DNA of 64,000 bases from Paracoccus maritimus (GTDB lineage: Bacteria > Pseudomonadota > Alphaproteobacteria > Rhodobacterales > Rhodobacteraceae). Both the position numbers and the translations under genes were made by a program. This document shows positions 56,182 through 64,000 of this stretch, piece by piece; within the stretch, counting starts at the first letter, position 1, and the number at the start of each line of letters is the position of its first letter. Under the pieces are notes generated by a model. It worked only from the letters and a program-made list of their open reading frames with translations. It was not told the DNA's origin and ran no database searches. The stretch is from assembly GCF_025195095.1 (NCBI RefSeq), contig NZ_JANAVZ010000008.1:124001-188000 (forward strand). The letters run 5' to 3'.

Positions 56182-56669
56182 ACGCGTTGCGCAGTTCGCT
56201 TCGGATGCTGATGGGCAGACGCCCGCCTGCACTGCAGGTCGGGGCCATTTGTCTGAACCCTGACAGTGGCAAGGTGCTGCTGGTGACAAGCCGCGGTACT
56301 GGACGGTGGATCATTCCCAAGGGTTGGCCGATGGAAGGTCGGACGCTGCCCGGCGCCGCCGCGCAAGAGGCCTGGGAGGAGGCGGGCGTCGAAGGCCGCG
56401 TCGGCCACGACGAGATCGGCCGCTATATCTATGACAAGGAACAGGAAAGCGGTTTCTCGATCGCCGTCGAGGTGCGCGTTTTCCTGCTGAAAGTCACGCG
56501 CTTGGCTGCCGATTTTCCCGAATCCGATGAACGCAGCCGGCGCTGGGTCACCCCGACCGAAGCCGCGCGGATGGTGGCCGAACCGGGGTTGAAACGTGTC
56601 CTGCGCGATCTTTCACGTTCCTCGTCTGACCCCGACATCGAACCTGACGAACATGACGACCGGTCTTAG
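56178..56669 (+). CDS. Nudix hydrolase
   Basis: 163 residues. The Nudix box is GWPMEGRTLPGAAAQEAWEE. The metal-binding ExxEE core is kept, but two consensus positions differ: Arg replaces the first Glu and Gln replaces the Arg. The flanking IIPKGWP and RYIYDKEQES resemble the diphosphoinositol/dinucleotide polyphosphatase-like group. Substrate therefore uncertain. Coupled to arfB by a 4-base overlap; the C-terminal tail is acidic (DPDIEPDEHDD). Confidence 0.85.
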   Translation: MNALRSSLRMLMGRRPPALQVGAICLNPDSGKVLLVTSRGTGRWIIPKGWPMEGRTLPGAAAQEAWEEAGVEGRVGHDEIGRYIYDKEQESGFSIAVEVRVFLLKVTRLAADFPESDERSRRWVTPTEAARMVAEPGLKRVLRDLSRSSSDPDIEPDEHDDRS

Positions 56670-56690
56670 GAGCCTGGGCGGCGGACATTC

Positions 56691-58142
56691 GTGGATGTGC
56701 GCGACATGATCCGGATGTCGCGTGGTTTTCATGTGCTGGACAAGGATCTTGGTCGCGTTACCCATGCCGAGGCAGCGCAGCGCCACGCCTTTCGCCCGGT
56801 TTGGCGGCTGGGACTGGCGATGTTGCTGCTGGTCGCGGGGCTTGTCGCGGCGATGGGGGCGGGTGCCGGTGAGCCCGCATTGACCGGTCTGGTCGCCGGA
56901 CTTGTGGTCGCCGGATGGTTGGGCCTTGCGATCGGGTCGAACGATGTCGCCAATTCGCTGGGACCGGCGGTCGGGGCTGGCGCAATCAGGCTGTTTCCTG
57001 GCCTAGTCCTGGTCGCCTTGGCCGAAATCGCGGGCGCCAGCCTGGCCGGGGATGCTGTTACGTCCCGGCTTGCGCATGGCATATTCGACACCGAACTGCT
57101 GGTGTCCGGTGGCCAGACGGCACCGACGATCATGTTATCGGCGCTGCTTGGCGCCGCGGTATGGATCACAGCGGCGACCGGTGTCGGATTGCCGGTCAGT
57201 ACCTCGCACTCCATCGTTGGAGGCATCGCAGGGGCGGGTGTTGCGGCTCTTGGCGGTCAGGCTGTGCATTGGTCGACGCTGGGGATGATCGCCAGCGCCT
57301 GGATGATCGCGCCGCTTGTCGCCGCGGCGCTTGCCGGCATGTTGGTGATCCTGATCCGCCAGCGGGTTCTGGAGGCGCCGGATCGCGGTGCCGCTGCAAC
57401 GCGCTGGTTGCCGCCGCTGGTCGGGGTGATGACCGGAGGCTTCGCCGCCTATCTTGTGCTGCTTGCGCGGATGTATTTGGATCCGGCCCTTGCCCTGCCG
57501 GTCGGAGTGATCGCCGGTGGCGTGGGTCTTGCGATGATGCGCCGGATCGTGGCGACCGAGATCGCACAGTCCGGCGACAGGCCGGGCGGCAAGCGGTTGT
57601 TCAGGCCGGTCCTGCTGGTCGCCGTTGTCATCATGGGCTTTGCGCATGGGGCGAATGATGTCGCGAATGTCGCCGGTCCGCTGTCGGTGATCCTGTCGAA
57701 CGGTGGCGATACCCTGTCGCCGGTGCCGATTACCGCGCTTCTGCTGGCCGGGTTGGCGATTGCGTTGGGAACCCTGCTGTTCGGGCGGCGTCTGGTCGTG
57801 ATGGTCGGCAGCGGGATCACCAGACTGAACGCCGGGCGGGCCTTTTGCGTATCGCTGGCGACTGCCGTGACGGTCCTGACGGCTTCGTCTTTCGGGCTGC
57901 CGGTCTCAACCACGCATGTCGCGATCGGCGGCATTTTCGGGGTGGGGTTCGCGCGGGAATGGCTGGACCGACGCGCCGCACGGGCGCGATCTCCCTTGCC
58001 GGCCGAGGAAAGCCGCCGCCGCCTGCTGATCCGGCGCAGTCATGTCGCCACCATCTCGGCAGCGTGGATCGTGACCGTTCCCGCGACCGGTTTTCTGGGC
58101 GCGATGTGCTGTCTGCTGATACTTCGGGTGACCGGCGGCTGA
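56691..58142 (+). CDS. PiT-family inorganic phosphate transporter
   Basis: 483 residues with about ten to eleven membrane helices. The two family repeats are visible: GLAIGSNDVANSLGPAVGAG near residue 80 and MGFAHGANDVANVAGPLSVI near residue 320, each with the ND(V/I)AN signature. GLPVSTSHSIVGGIAGAG and GLPVSTTHVAIGGIFGVG follow them. Low-affinity, metal-phosphate/H+ symport is usual. Start GTG 56691 is used; ATG 56706 is the alternative. Its stop lies 2 bases from the convergent pncB stop. Confidence 0.9.
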   Translation: MDVRDMIRMSRGFHVLDKDLGRVTHAEAAQRHAFRPVWRLGLAMLLLVAGLVAAMGAGAGEPALTGLVAGLVVAGWLGLAIGSNDVANSLGPAVGAGAIRLFPGLVLVALAEIAGASLAGDAVTSRLAHGIFDTELLVSGGQTAPTIMLSALLGAAVWITAATGVGLPVSTSHSIVGGIAGAGVAALGGQAVHWSTLGMIASAWMIAPLVAAALAGMLVILIRQRVLEAPDRGAAATRWLPPLVGVMTGGFAAYLVLLARMYLDPALALPVGVIAGGVGLAMMRRIVATEIAQSGDRPGGKRLFRPVLLVAVVIMGFAHGANDVANVAGPLSVILSNGGDTLSPVPITALLLAGLAIALGTLLFGRRLVVMVGSGITRLNAGRAFCVSLATAVTVLTASSFGLPVSTTHVAIGGIFGVGFAREWLDRRAARARSPLPAEESRRRLLIRRSHVATISAAWIVTVPATGFLGAMCCLLILRVTGG

Positions 58143-58144
58143 GA

Positions 58145-59437
58145 TCAGACCAGGACTGGCTGCGCCGTTTGTTCATCGACATCGAAGACCCGGCGATAGC
58201 GCGCGATCTCGGGCGCGGGACCGGTGGCCTTGGCCGGATTGTCAGACAGCTTGACGGTGGGGCGGCCATTCGCAGCGACCGCCTTGCAGACCAGGCTGAA
58301 CGGGGCCAGTCCGTCACCGGCCACCAGACCCCGGAAATCATTCGTCAGCAACGTCCCCCAGCCGAAGCTGACCCTGACGCGCCCGTGAAACAGGTGGTGC
58401 AGTTCGGCGATCTTGTCGACATCCAGACCGTCCGAGAAGATGATCAGCTTCTGCTTGGGATCCTCGCCCCGCTTTTGCCACCAGCGGATCGCGGCTTCGG
58501 CGCCTTGGGCCGGGTCGCCACTGTCGATTCGGATCCCCGTCCAGCCCGCCAGCCAGTCGGGGGCGTGTTCAAGAAACTGTGCGGTGCCGTAGGTGTCGGG
58601 CAGGATGACGCGCAGGTTGCCCTCGTGTTCTTCGTGCCAGTCGGCCAGAACATCATAGGGTGCGCGGCGCAATTCGGCATCGCTGTCGGCCAGTGCGGCG
58701 TAGACCATCGGCAATTCGTGGGCATTGGTGCCGATCGCCTCGATGTCGCGGCGCATGGCAATCAGACAGTTCGAGGTCCCTGTGAAACGCTGACCCAGCC
58801 CCTCCATCATCGCCTGCACACACCAGTCCTGCCACAGAAAGCTGTGCCGCCGCCGCGTTCCGAAATCGGCGATACGCAGACTGTCCAGTTCCCGCAGCGC
58901 CTGGACCTTTTCCCAAAGCCGGGTCATCGCGCGCGCATACAGCACCTGCAGTTCGAACCGGCCCATGTCCTTCAGTTCCGCGCGGGATCGCAGTTCCATG
59001 AGAATGGCCAGCGCGGGAATTTCCCACAGCATGACCTCGGGCCATCTGCCCTCGAAGGTCAGTTCGTACTGTCCGTCGCGTTTCTCGAGATGATAGGGCG
59101 GCAGATGCAACCCTTCCAGAAATTCCATGAAATCCGGGCGGAACATCTGCCGTTTTCCATAGAAGGTATTGCCGCGCAGCCATGTGCTTTCGCCACGGCT
59201 CAGCGAGAGGCTGCGGACATGGTCAAGCTGTTCGCGCAATTCGCCCTCGTCGATCAGCTCGGCAAGACGGATCGACTTGCTGCGGTTGATCAGGCTGAAT
59301 GTCACATTGGTGTCGGGGCGATTGCGAAACACCGATTGGCACATCAGCAGCTTGTAGAAATCGGTGTCTATCAGCGACCGGACGATCGGGTCGATCTTCC
59401 ATTTGTGATTATAGACACGCGTGGCGATATCGACCAT
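58145..59437 (-). CDS. pncB: Nicotinate phosphoribosyltransferase
   Basis: Salvages nicotinate to nicotinate mononucleotide for NAD synthesis. 430 residues: the N-terminal [34 protein letters not shown] (phosphoribosyl-site start), [13 protein letters not shown] with the catalytic-loop histidine, and [15 protein letters not shown] at the PRPP/phosphate site. [12 protein letters not shown] is conserved. It follows pncA by 68 bases on the same strand, giving the two consecutive steps nicotinamide to nicotinate to NaMN. Confidence 0.94.
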   Translation of the reverse strand: MVDIATRVYNHKWKIDPIVRSLIDTDFYKLLMCQSVFRNRPDTNVTFSLINRSKSIRLAELIDEGELREQLDHVRSLSLSRGESTWLRGNTFYGKRQMFRPDFMEFLEGLHLPPYHLEKRDGQYELTFEGRWPEVMLWEIPALAILMELRSRAELKDMGRFELQVLYARAMTRLWEKVQALRELDSLRIADFGTRRRHSFLWQDWCVQAMMEGLGQRFTGTSNCLIAMRRDIEAIGTNAHELPMVYAALADSDAELRRAPYDVLADWHEEHEGNLRVILPDTYGTAQFLEHAPDWLAGWTGIRIDSGDPAQGAEAAIRWWQKRGEDPKQKLIIFSDGLDVDKIAELHHLFHGRVRVSFGWGTLLTNDFRGLVAGDGLAPFSLVCKAVAANGRPTVKLSDNPAKATGPAPEIARYRRVFDVDEQTAQPVLV

Positions 59438-59480
59438 CGGCGGCCCCCTCTATTTCCGATCATTGGTGCCCTGAACGTGA

Positions 59481-59497
59481 CGGGCTGTGCAAGCCCG
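59481..59497 (-). terminator. Short hairpin in the pncA–pncB gap
   Basis: CGGGCT and AGCCCG pair perfectly over a 5-base loop, 9 bases past the pncA stop. No T-run. It may attenuate transcription into pncB or be incidental. Confidence 0.3.
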
Positions 59498-59505
59498 CGC
59501 GTCGT

Positions 59506-60102
59506 CTATCGCAGCGATACGCCGGCCTGCCGCATGTTCTGGCGTGCCGCATCCTTGCTGCCGTTCAGGTCGATTGCGCGGGTGGCGTCCTCGATCACGC
59601 TGACGGAAAAGCCCAGTCTGGCGGCGTCCAGCGCGCTCCACGCCACGCAGAAATCGTGGGCCAGGCCGACAAAGGTCAACTGCGTCAGATCGCGTTCGCG
59701 CAGATAGCCTGCCAGCCCTGTCGGTGTGCGCCGGTCATTTTCGAAGAATGCCGAATAGCTGTCGATATCGGCGCGAAAGCCCTTGCGGATCACCAGGTCC
59801 GCGCGGCTGAGGTCCAGATCACGGTGAAAGCCGGCGCCTTCGCTGCCGATCACGCAATGCCGGGGCCACAGAACCTGCTCGCCGTACTCCATTTCCGTCG
59901 TCTCGAACGGCTGGGCGCCGGCATGGTTGTCGGCGAAGCTGGCATGATCGGCCGGATGCCAGTCCTGCGTCAGCACCACGGCGTCGAAGTCCGCCATCAG
60001 GGTGTTGATCCTGCCGACGATCTCGTGCCCGCCGTCAACCGCAAGCGCGCCGCCCGGACAGAAATCATTCTGCATGTCGATCACGATCAGCGCGTGGGGC
60101 AT
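59506..60102 (-). CDS. pncA: Nicotinamidase
   Basis: Hydrolyses nicotinamide to nicotinate and ammonia. 198 residues of the isochorismatase-like fold: catalytic Asp in IVIDMQNDFCPGGAL, metal ligands in DWHPADHASFADN, catalytic Lys in ADLVIRKGF and catalytic Cys in GLAHDFCVAWSALDA. ATG 60102 is preceded by GGGAGGTG; the 49 upstream residues are not family-like. Paired with pncB downstream. Divergent from the SLC13 permease gene across 181 bases. Confidence 0.93.
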   Translation of the reverse strand: MPHALIVIDMQNDFCPGGALAVDGGHEIVGRINTLMADFDAVVLTQDWHPADHASFADNHAGAQPFETTEMEYGEQVLWPRHCVIGSEGAGFHRDLDLSRADLVIRKGFRADIDSYSAFFENDRRTPTGLAGYLRERDLTQLTFVGLAHDFCVAWSALDAARLGFSVSVIEDATRAIDLNGSKDAARQNMRQAGVSLR

Positions 60103-60283
60103 CTTGGCACCTCCCTTGTTGCTTGCCGGACCCAAGAAACTTCGATCCCGGCGGATAATGCAAGCCCGCCGAGACCCGGCGCTGCGTGTTGGGGATTTCC
60201 AGATCAGATGTGGCGGCGTACCAAGGATGTATTGAAGGAAGAATACCAACTGGCGGTTACAACGCGAACGGGAGGGCGCGGCG

Positions 60284-61867
60284 ATGGGGCTTGATGACGA
60301 ATTCCACCAGCAGGGTCAGTATGACGACTATGATGGCGGCGAAAGATCCGCCCGGCTGATCTGGGGGCTTCGGTTACTGGGACTGGGGATGGCACTGCTG
60401 GTGTGGTTGCTTCTGGGCAACTCGGAGGGGCTGGCGCCTGACGCGCGGGTCGTCGCTTCTGTTGGCACTCTGATGGCGATCTGGTGGATGACCGAGGCGA
60501 TCCCGTTGTCGGCGACCGCGCTGTTGCCCATCGTGCTGATCCCGGCGCTGACGGATCGAACTGTGGGTGAAGCGACTGCCCCCTATGCCAGTTCCATCGT
60601 CTTCCTGTTTCTTGGTGGTTTCCTGATCGCCATCGCGATGGAGAAATGGAACCTGCATCGCCGGGTCGCTCTGCTGACGCTGCGCAAGGTCGGCGTTGAG
60701 CCGCGCCGGATCGTGTTGGGCATGATGCTGGCGACCGGATTCCTGTCGATGTGGGTCTCCAATACCGCAACTACGCTGATGATGCTGCCGATCGGTCTGT
60801 CGGTGCTGGCGCTGGTCGTCGACCGTGGGTCGAAGCAGGGCGGCGCGGCAGCCGAGGAAGAGCTGTCGAGCGGGGCCAGGATCACCGACGTCGTGCGCGA
60901 CCCGAATATCCGGGCCTTCGGGGTGTGCCTTGTGCTGTCGATCGCATGGGCTGCGTCGATGGGCGGGTTGGGAACGCTGCTTGGCAGCCCGCCCAACGCC
61001 ATCGTGGCGGGGTATGCCGCCGACGAGCTTGGCCGTCAGATCGGCTTTCTGGAGTGGATGATTCTGGGTGTGCCGCTGGCCTTCGGGTTCATCTTCATTG
61101 CGTGGCTGCTGATGACCCGGATCCTGTATCGTTTCGACCTGCCCGAGATTCCGGGAGGTCGGCAGATGATCGATGACCAGATCTCGCATCTTGGCCCGCT
61201 GAGCCAGGGCGAGAAGATGGTCATGTTCGTCTTCCTGGGTGCGGCATTTCTGTGGGTCGTGCCGGGGCTTCTGGCCGGGATCCTGGGAATAGCTTGGCTG
61301 GACAGCCTCGACGACACGGCGATTGCCATCGCCGCCGGACTTGCGATGTTCATTCTTCCAGGTCAGGGCCGCAACAAGATGGTGCTGGAATGGAAGGACG
61401 CCGAAGAGGGGCTGCCTTGGGGCGTGCTGTTGCTGTTCGGCGGCGGGCTCAGCCTTGCGTCGGCAGTTGCGGCATCCGGGCTGGACAGCTGGTTCGGCGC
61501 ACAGGTGCAAGGGCTTGGTGCGCTTCCCAGCGTGCTGCTGGTGGCTGCGGTCGTGACGATCATCCTGTTCCTGACCGAGATTACTTCGAACACCGCGACG
61601 GCCGCGACCTTCATTCCGATCCTGGGCGGGGTCGCGCTGGGAATCAACGCAGATGCACTGAGCCTGCTGATTCCCGCGGCGTTCGCCGCGACCTGCGCAT
61701 TCATGTTGCCGGTTGGCACGCCGCCCAACGCCATCGTCTTCGGCACCGGCACCGTGACCATCGGGCAGATGGCGCGCGGCGGCGTCGTGCTGAACATCAT
61801 CGGTATCCTGCTGATCACGCTGGTGTGTTACGTGCTTGGCGGTTTCGCGATGGGTCTGACGTTCTGA
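60284..61867 (+). CDS. SLC13/DASS-family anion permease
   Basis: 527 residues with about 11–12 membrane segments. DASS signatures are present: MAIWWMTEAIPLSATALLPI, YASSIVFLFLGGFLIAIAME, WVSNTATTLMMLPIGLSVLA and, in the second half, LTEITSNTATAATFIPILGG then FMLPVGTPPNAIVFGTG. The two SNT motifs bind sodium and carboxylate in VcINDY. Expected substrates are C4-dicarboxylates, citrate or sulfate; the sequence alone does not decide. The N-terminal 25 residues are acidic. ATG 60284 is used. Confidence 0.9.
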   Translation: MGLDDEFHQQGQYDDYDGGERSARLIWGLRLLGLGMALLVWLLLGNSEGLAPDARVVASVGTLMAIWWMTEAIPLSATALLPIVLIPALTDRTVGEATAPYASSIVFLFLGGFLIAIAMEKWNLHRRVALLTLRKVGVEPRRIVLGMMLATGFLSMWVSNTATTLMMLPIGLSVLALVVDRGSKQGGAAAEEELSSGARITDVVRDPNIRAFGVCLVLSIAWAASMGGLGTLLGSPPNAIVAGYAADELGRQIGFLEWMILGVPLAFGFIFIAWLLMTRILYRFDLPEIPGGRQMIDDQISHLGPLSQGEKMVMFVFLGAAFLWVVPGLLAGILGIAWLDSLDDTAIAIAAGLAMFILPGQGRNKMVLEWKDAEEGLPWGVLLLFGGGLSLASAVAASGLDSWFGAQVQGLGALPSVLLVAAVVTIILFLTEITSNTATAATFIPILGGVALGINADALSLLIPAAFAATCAFMLPVGTPPNAIVFGTGTVTIGQMARGGVVLNIIGILLITLVCYVLGGFAMGLTF

Positions 61868-61906
61868 GCCTTGTCATGCGGGGCGCGGCTGGACTATGCC
61901 GCGCCC

Positions 61907-62845
61907 ATGCTGACCGTCGCCGCGCTATATCAATTCACCCGTTTCCCGGACCCGGCCGCGTTGCAGGGTCCGTTGGCCCGACTGGCCTGCGGTCAGGGTG
62001 TGCGTGGAACATTGCTGCTGGCGGCCGAGGGTATCAACGGCACCATTGCCGGCACCCGCGAAGGGGTCGACGCCGTTCTGGATCATATCCGCGGGTTGCC
62101 GGGCTGCGCGGCGCTGGACTGGAAGGAAAGCACTGCCGAGACGATGCCGTTCGGACGCATGAAGGTGCGGGTGAAGCGCGAGATCGTCACAATGGGTCAA
62201 CCGGATGTCGATCCGAGGGCCTCGGTGGGCCGTTATGTCGAGCCGGCGGACTGGAACGCCCTGATCAGCGCGCCCGACGTGGCGGTGATCGACACCCGCA
62301 ACGACTACGAGGTTGGCATCGGGACGTTTCAGGGCGCGGTCGATCCCGGCACACGAAGCTTTCGCGACTTTCCCGCATGGTGGCAGGCTAATGCGCACCG
62401 CTTTCACAACAAGCGCATCGCGATGTTCTGCACCGGCGGAATCCGCTGCGAGAAATCGACGAACTACCTGCTGTCGCAGGGCGTCGAGAACGTGTTCCAC
62501 CTCAAAGGCGGGATCCTGAAATACCTTGAGGATGTCCCCGAGGATGAAAGCCTGTGGCAGGGCGACTGCTTTGTCTTTGATCAGCGTGTCAGCCTGACCC
62601 ACGGTTTGCGACAGGGGCGGCATGGCATGTGCCACGCCTGCCGCCGTCCGCTGGCCCCCGAAGATCGACAACGGCCCGAATACGAGGAGGGCGTCTGCTG
62701 CCACCGTTGCGTGAACGAATACAGCAGCGCGGACCGCGTCAGGTTCCGCGAACGCCAGCGTCAGTTCGATCTGGCTGCTCGCCGGAACGATGGTTCGAAC
62801 GTTCCGGGCGATCCCGCCACAACCCCTGAAGGACTGGAGTCCTGA
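61907..62845 (+). CDS. trhO: tRNA uridine(34) hydroxylase
   Basis: Rhodanese-domain enzyme that makes 5-hydroxyuridine at tRNA wobble position 34, using O2. 312 residues: N-terminal ferredoxin-like region ([20 protein letters not shown]), rhodanese domain with [16 protein letters not shown] and the Cys loop [17 protein letters not shown], and a C-terminal cysteine cluster ([20 protein letters not shown]). ATG 61907 ([10 protein letters not shown]) matches the family start; the earlier in-frame start at 61871 is rejected. Follows the SLC13 gene by 39 bases. Confidence 0.92.
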   Translation: MLTVAALYQFTRFPDPAALQGPLARLACGQGVRGTLLLAAEGINGTIAGTREGVDAVLDHIRGLPGCAALDWKESTAETMPFGRMKVRVKREIVTMGQPDVDPRASVGRYVEPADWNALISAPDVAVIDTRNDYEVGIGTFQGAVDPGTRSFRDFPAWWQANAHRFHNKRIAMFCTGGIRCEKSTNYLLSQGVENVFHLKGGILKYLEDVPEDESLWQGDCFVFDQRVSLTHGLRQGRHGMCHACRRPLAPEDRQRPEYEEGVCCHRCVNEYSSADRVRFRERQRQFDLAARRNDGSNVPGDPATTPEGLES

Positions 62846-62878
62846 TCGGTTGATGTCGGCGGTTCGTGTCCGCGCGGA

Positions 62879-63670
62879 TCAGGAATCGTCCCAGGATGGT
62901 CTGCGTTTTTCCAGGAAGGCGGAAATGCCCTCTTCGGTGTCGGGCAGCATCAGGTTTTCGCAGATCGTGCCGCTGGCCGTGGCGTAGGCATCGGCAAGGC
63001 CAAGCCGCAACTGCTCGTGGAAGGTGCGCTTGCCCATACGCACCGCGGCGGGAAGCTTGGCTGCGATCTGCTGCGCCATCTCCATAGTCACCTCGGACAA
63101 GCTGGCCTGCGCGGCAACCCGGGTGACCAGGCCCAGCTCTTGCGCTCGCGCGGCGGTGATGAAGTTGCCGGTCACAAGCATCTCAAAAGCCGCGCGTGGC
63201 GCGATCGCGCGGGTCAGCGCAACCATCGGAGTCGAACAGAAAAGACCGATGTCCACGCCGTTGACGCCAAATTTCGCGTCCTCGGTCGCGATCGCAAGGT
63301 CGCAAGCCGCCACCAGCTGACATCCGGCCGCTGTCGCGACCCCGTGAACCTCGGCGATCACCGGCTGGGGCAGGGCGGGGATCATCTGCATCATGCCGCC
63401 GCAGCGACCGAAAAGCCGGTCGAATGCTGCTCGTCCCGCGTCCTCGTCCTGGCGCGACGCCTGCATCTGGCGCAGATCATGCCCCACGCAGAATGCCTTG
63501 CCGTTTGCGGACAGGATCACCGCGCGAATCTTTTCGTCCGCCTCGATGCCGCGAAAGGCGTCGGCAAGCGCGTCGATCATCTCGAAGGACAGAACGTTCA
63601 GCCGATCGGGGTCGTTCAGGGTCAGCCGGGCGACATGCCCCGTGTCGTTGCGTAAGATCAGGTCTTGCAT
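62879..63670 (-). CDS. Enoyl-CoA hydratase family protein
   Basis: 263 residues of the crotonase fold: LTLNDPDRLNVLSFEMIDAL, FCVGHDLRQM (first oxyanion element), and HGVATAAGCQLVAACDLAIA (second). The catalytic-glutamate positions of true hydratases fall in a region reading FGVNGVDIGLFCSTP, which lacks the usual Glu pair, so hydratase activity is uncertain. It resembles the ECHDC3-like subgroup. Converges on trhO; divergent from the thioesterase gene with a 56-base gap. Confidence 0.87.
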   Translation of the reverse strand: MQDLILRNDTGHVARLTLNDPDRLNVLSFEMIDALADAFRGIEADEKIRAVILSANGKAFCVGHDLRQMQASRQDEDAGRAAFDRLFGRCGGMMQMIPALPQPVIAEVHGVATAAGCQLVAACDLAIATEDAKFGVNGVDIGLFCSTPMVALTRAIAPRAAFEMLVTGNFITAARAQELGLVTRVAAQASLSEVTMEMAQQIAAKLPAAVRMGKRTFHEQLRLGLADAYATASGTICENLMLPDTEEGISAFLEKRRPSWDDS

Positions 63671-63726
63671 CTTGATCTCTCCTCCCTTTCCCGGAAGCCT
63701 AGGCCGGCACGGGGCAGGGGGAAAGC

Positions 63727-64000
63727 ATGGATCTGGTTATGGATGCAAGGGCGCTGAACGCGTTCCTGCAGCGAGAGTTTCCGCAGGTCGCCAGCGAGTA
63801 TCGCGTTGAGAGTGTCGGGCTCGACGAACTGATAGCACGTATGACGGTCGGGCAGGCGCATCTGCGCCCGGGCGGCACGATCAGCGGTCCGACCATGTTC
63901 GCGCTTGCCGATCTGGCGGTCTATTGCGCGATCCTTGCGCGGATCGGGCCGGTTGCGTTGGCGGTAACCACCAATGCCTCGATCGATTTCATGCGCAAGC
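63727..64000 (+). CDS. PaaI-family hotdog thioesterase (3' end cut by window)
   Basis: The first 91 residues are in the window. RPGGTISGPTMFALADLAVY is the PaaI-type active-site stretch (GGxxxGPxxxxLAD, with the catalytic Asp), followed by VALAVTTNASIDFMRK. Hydrolyses acyl-CoA thioesters, and sits beside an enoyl-CoA hydratase gene. ATG 63727 follows AGGGGGAAAGC; ATG 63739 is a weaker alternative. Confidence 0.85.
   Translation, partial: MDLVMDARALNAFLQREFPQVASEYRVESVGLDELIARMTVGQAHLRPGGTISGPTMFALADLAVYCAILARIGPVALAVTTNASIDFMRK

Overview
The window is a gene-dense, high-G+C chromosomal segment of an alphaproteobacterium. A Rhodobacteraceae member close to Paracoccus is the best fit. This is inferred from the gene complement and arrangement (lspA–DUF3035–M16 pair–mutL, serB opposite a nitronate monooxygenase, an IalB protein, an MbfA ferritin/VIT protein, a DUF5927 glycosyltransferase) and not from a database search. 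I saw no rRNA, tRNA, CRISPR array, transposase or prophage gene. Both ends cut genes: carB lacks its first residues on the left, and a PaaI-type thioesterase runs off the right edge.

Layout. 1–16 kb is mostly housekeeping: carB, serB, an asparaginase, an IalB secreted protein, rlmN, a LOG protein, dapD, an ExoD-like protein and a crotonase. It is interrupted at 10.8–11.35 kb by a visibly A+T-richer gap with a possibly broken small membrane gene. 16.2–19.9 kb is a tight minus-strand operon: histidine kinase, response regulator, DUF2478 protein, TusA-like protein and MbfA iron exporter. 20–26.5 kb holds a free-methionine-sulfoxide reductase, a GFA protein, a LysE exporter, an RluA synthase, an MBL hydrolase, two adjacent saccharopine dehydrogenases and a PQQ-type sugar dehydrogenase. 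26.5–36.4 kb is a minus-strand run of RsmB, PurH, LspA, a DUF3035 lipoprotein, a catalytic/non-catalytic M16 pair, MutL, DUF3775 and a previously easy-to-miss 59-residue hydrophilic protein. 36.5–42.2 kb has the SDH-assembly DUF1674 protein, an amidase, RadC and dnaK–dnaJ with a clear sigma-32-type promoter.

42.2–53.6 kb reads as a surface-polysaccharide region: an ABC-2 export permease without its ATPase, CysQ, a CMP-Kdo synthetase, GalU, GalE, two paralogous family-2 glycosyltransferases, a GT14–DUF5927 protein, a two-domain sulfotransferase and a phosphomannomutase. A sulfotransferase produces PAP and CysQ removes it. Together with Kdo and UDP-sugar supply this suggests a sulfated capsule or exopolysaccharide (inference).

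53.8–58.1 kb carries a coupled cassette of a SnoaL-like protein, a GNAT acetyltransferase and a nitrilase-family hydrolase, then ArfB, a Nudix hydrolase and a PiT phosphate transporter. 58.1–64 kb holds pncA–pncB (NAD salvage), an SLC13 permease, TrhO, an enoyl-CoA hydratase and the truncated thioesterase.

The best candidates for undescribed biology are the kinase/regulator–DUF2478–TusA–MbfA operon, the SnoaL–GNAT–nitrilase cassette, and the sulfated-polysaccharide locus with its tandem sulfotransferase.
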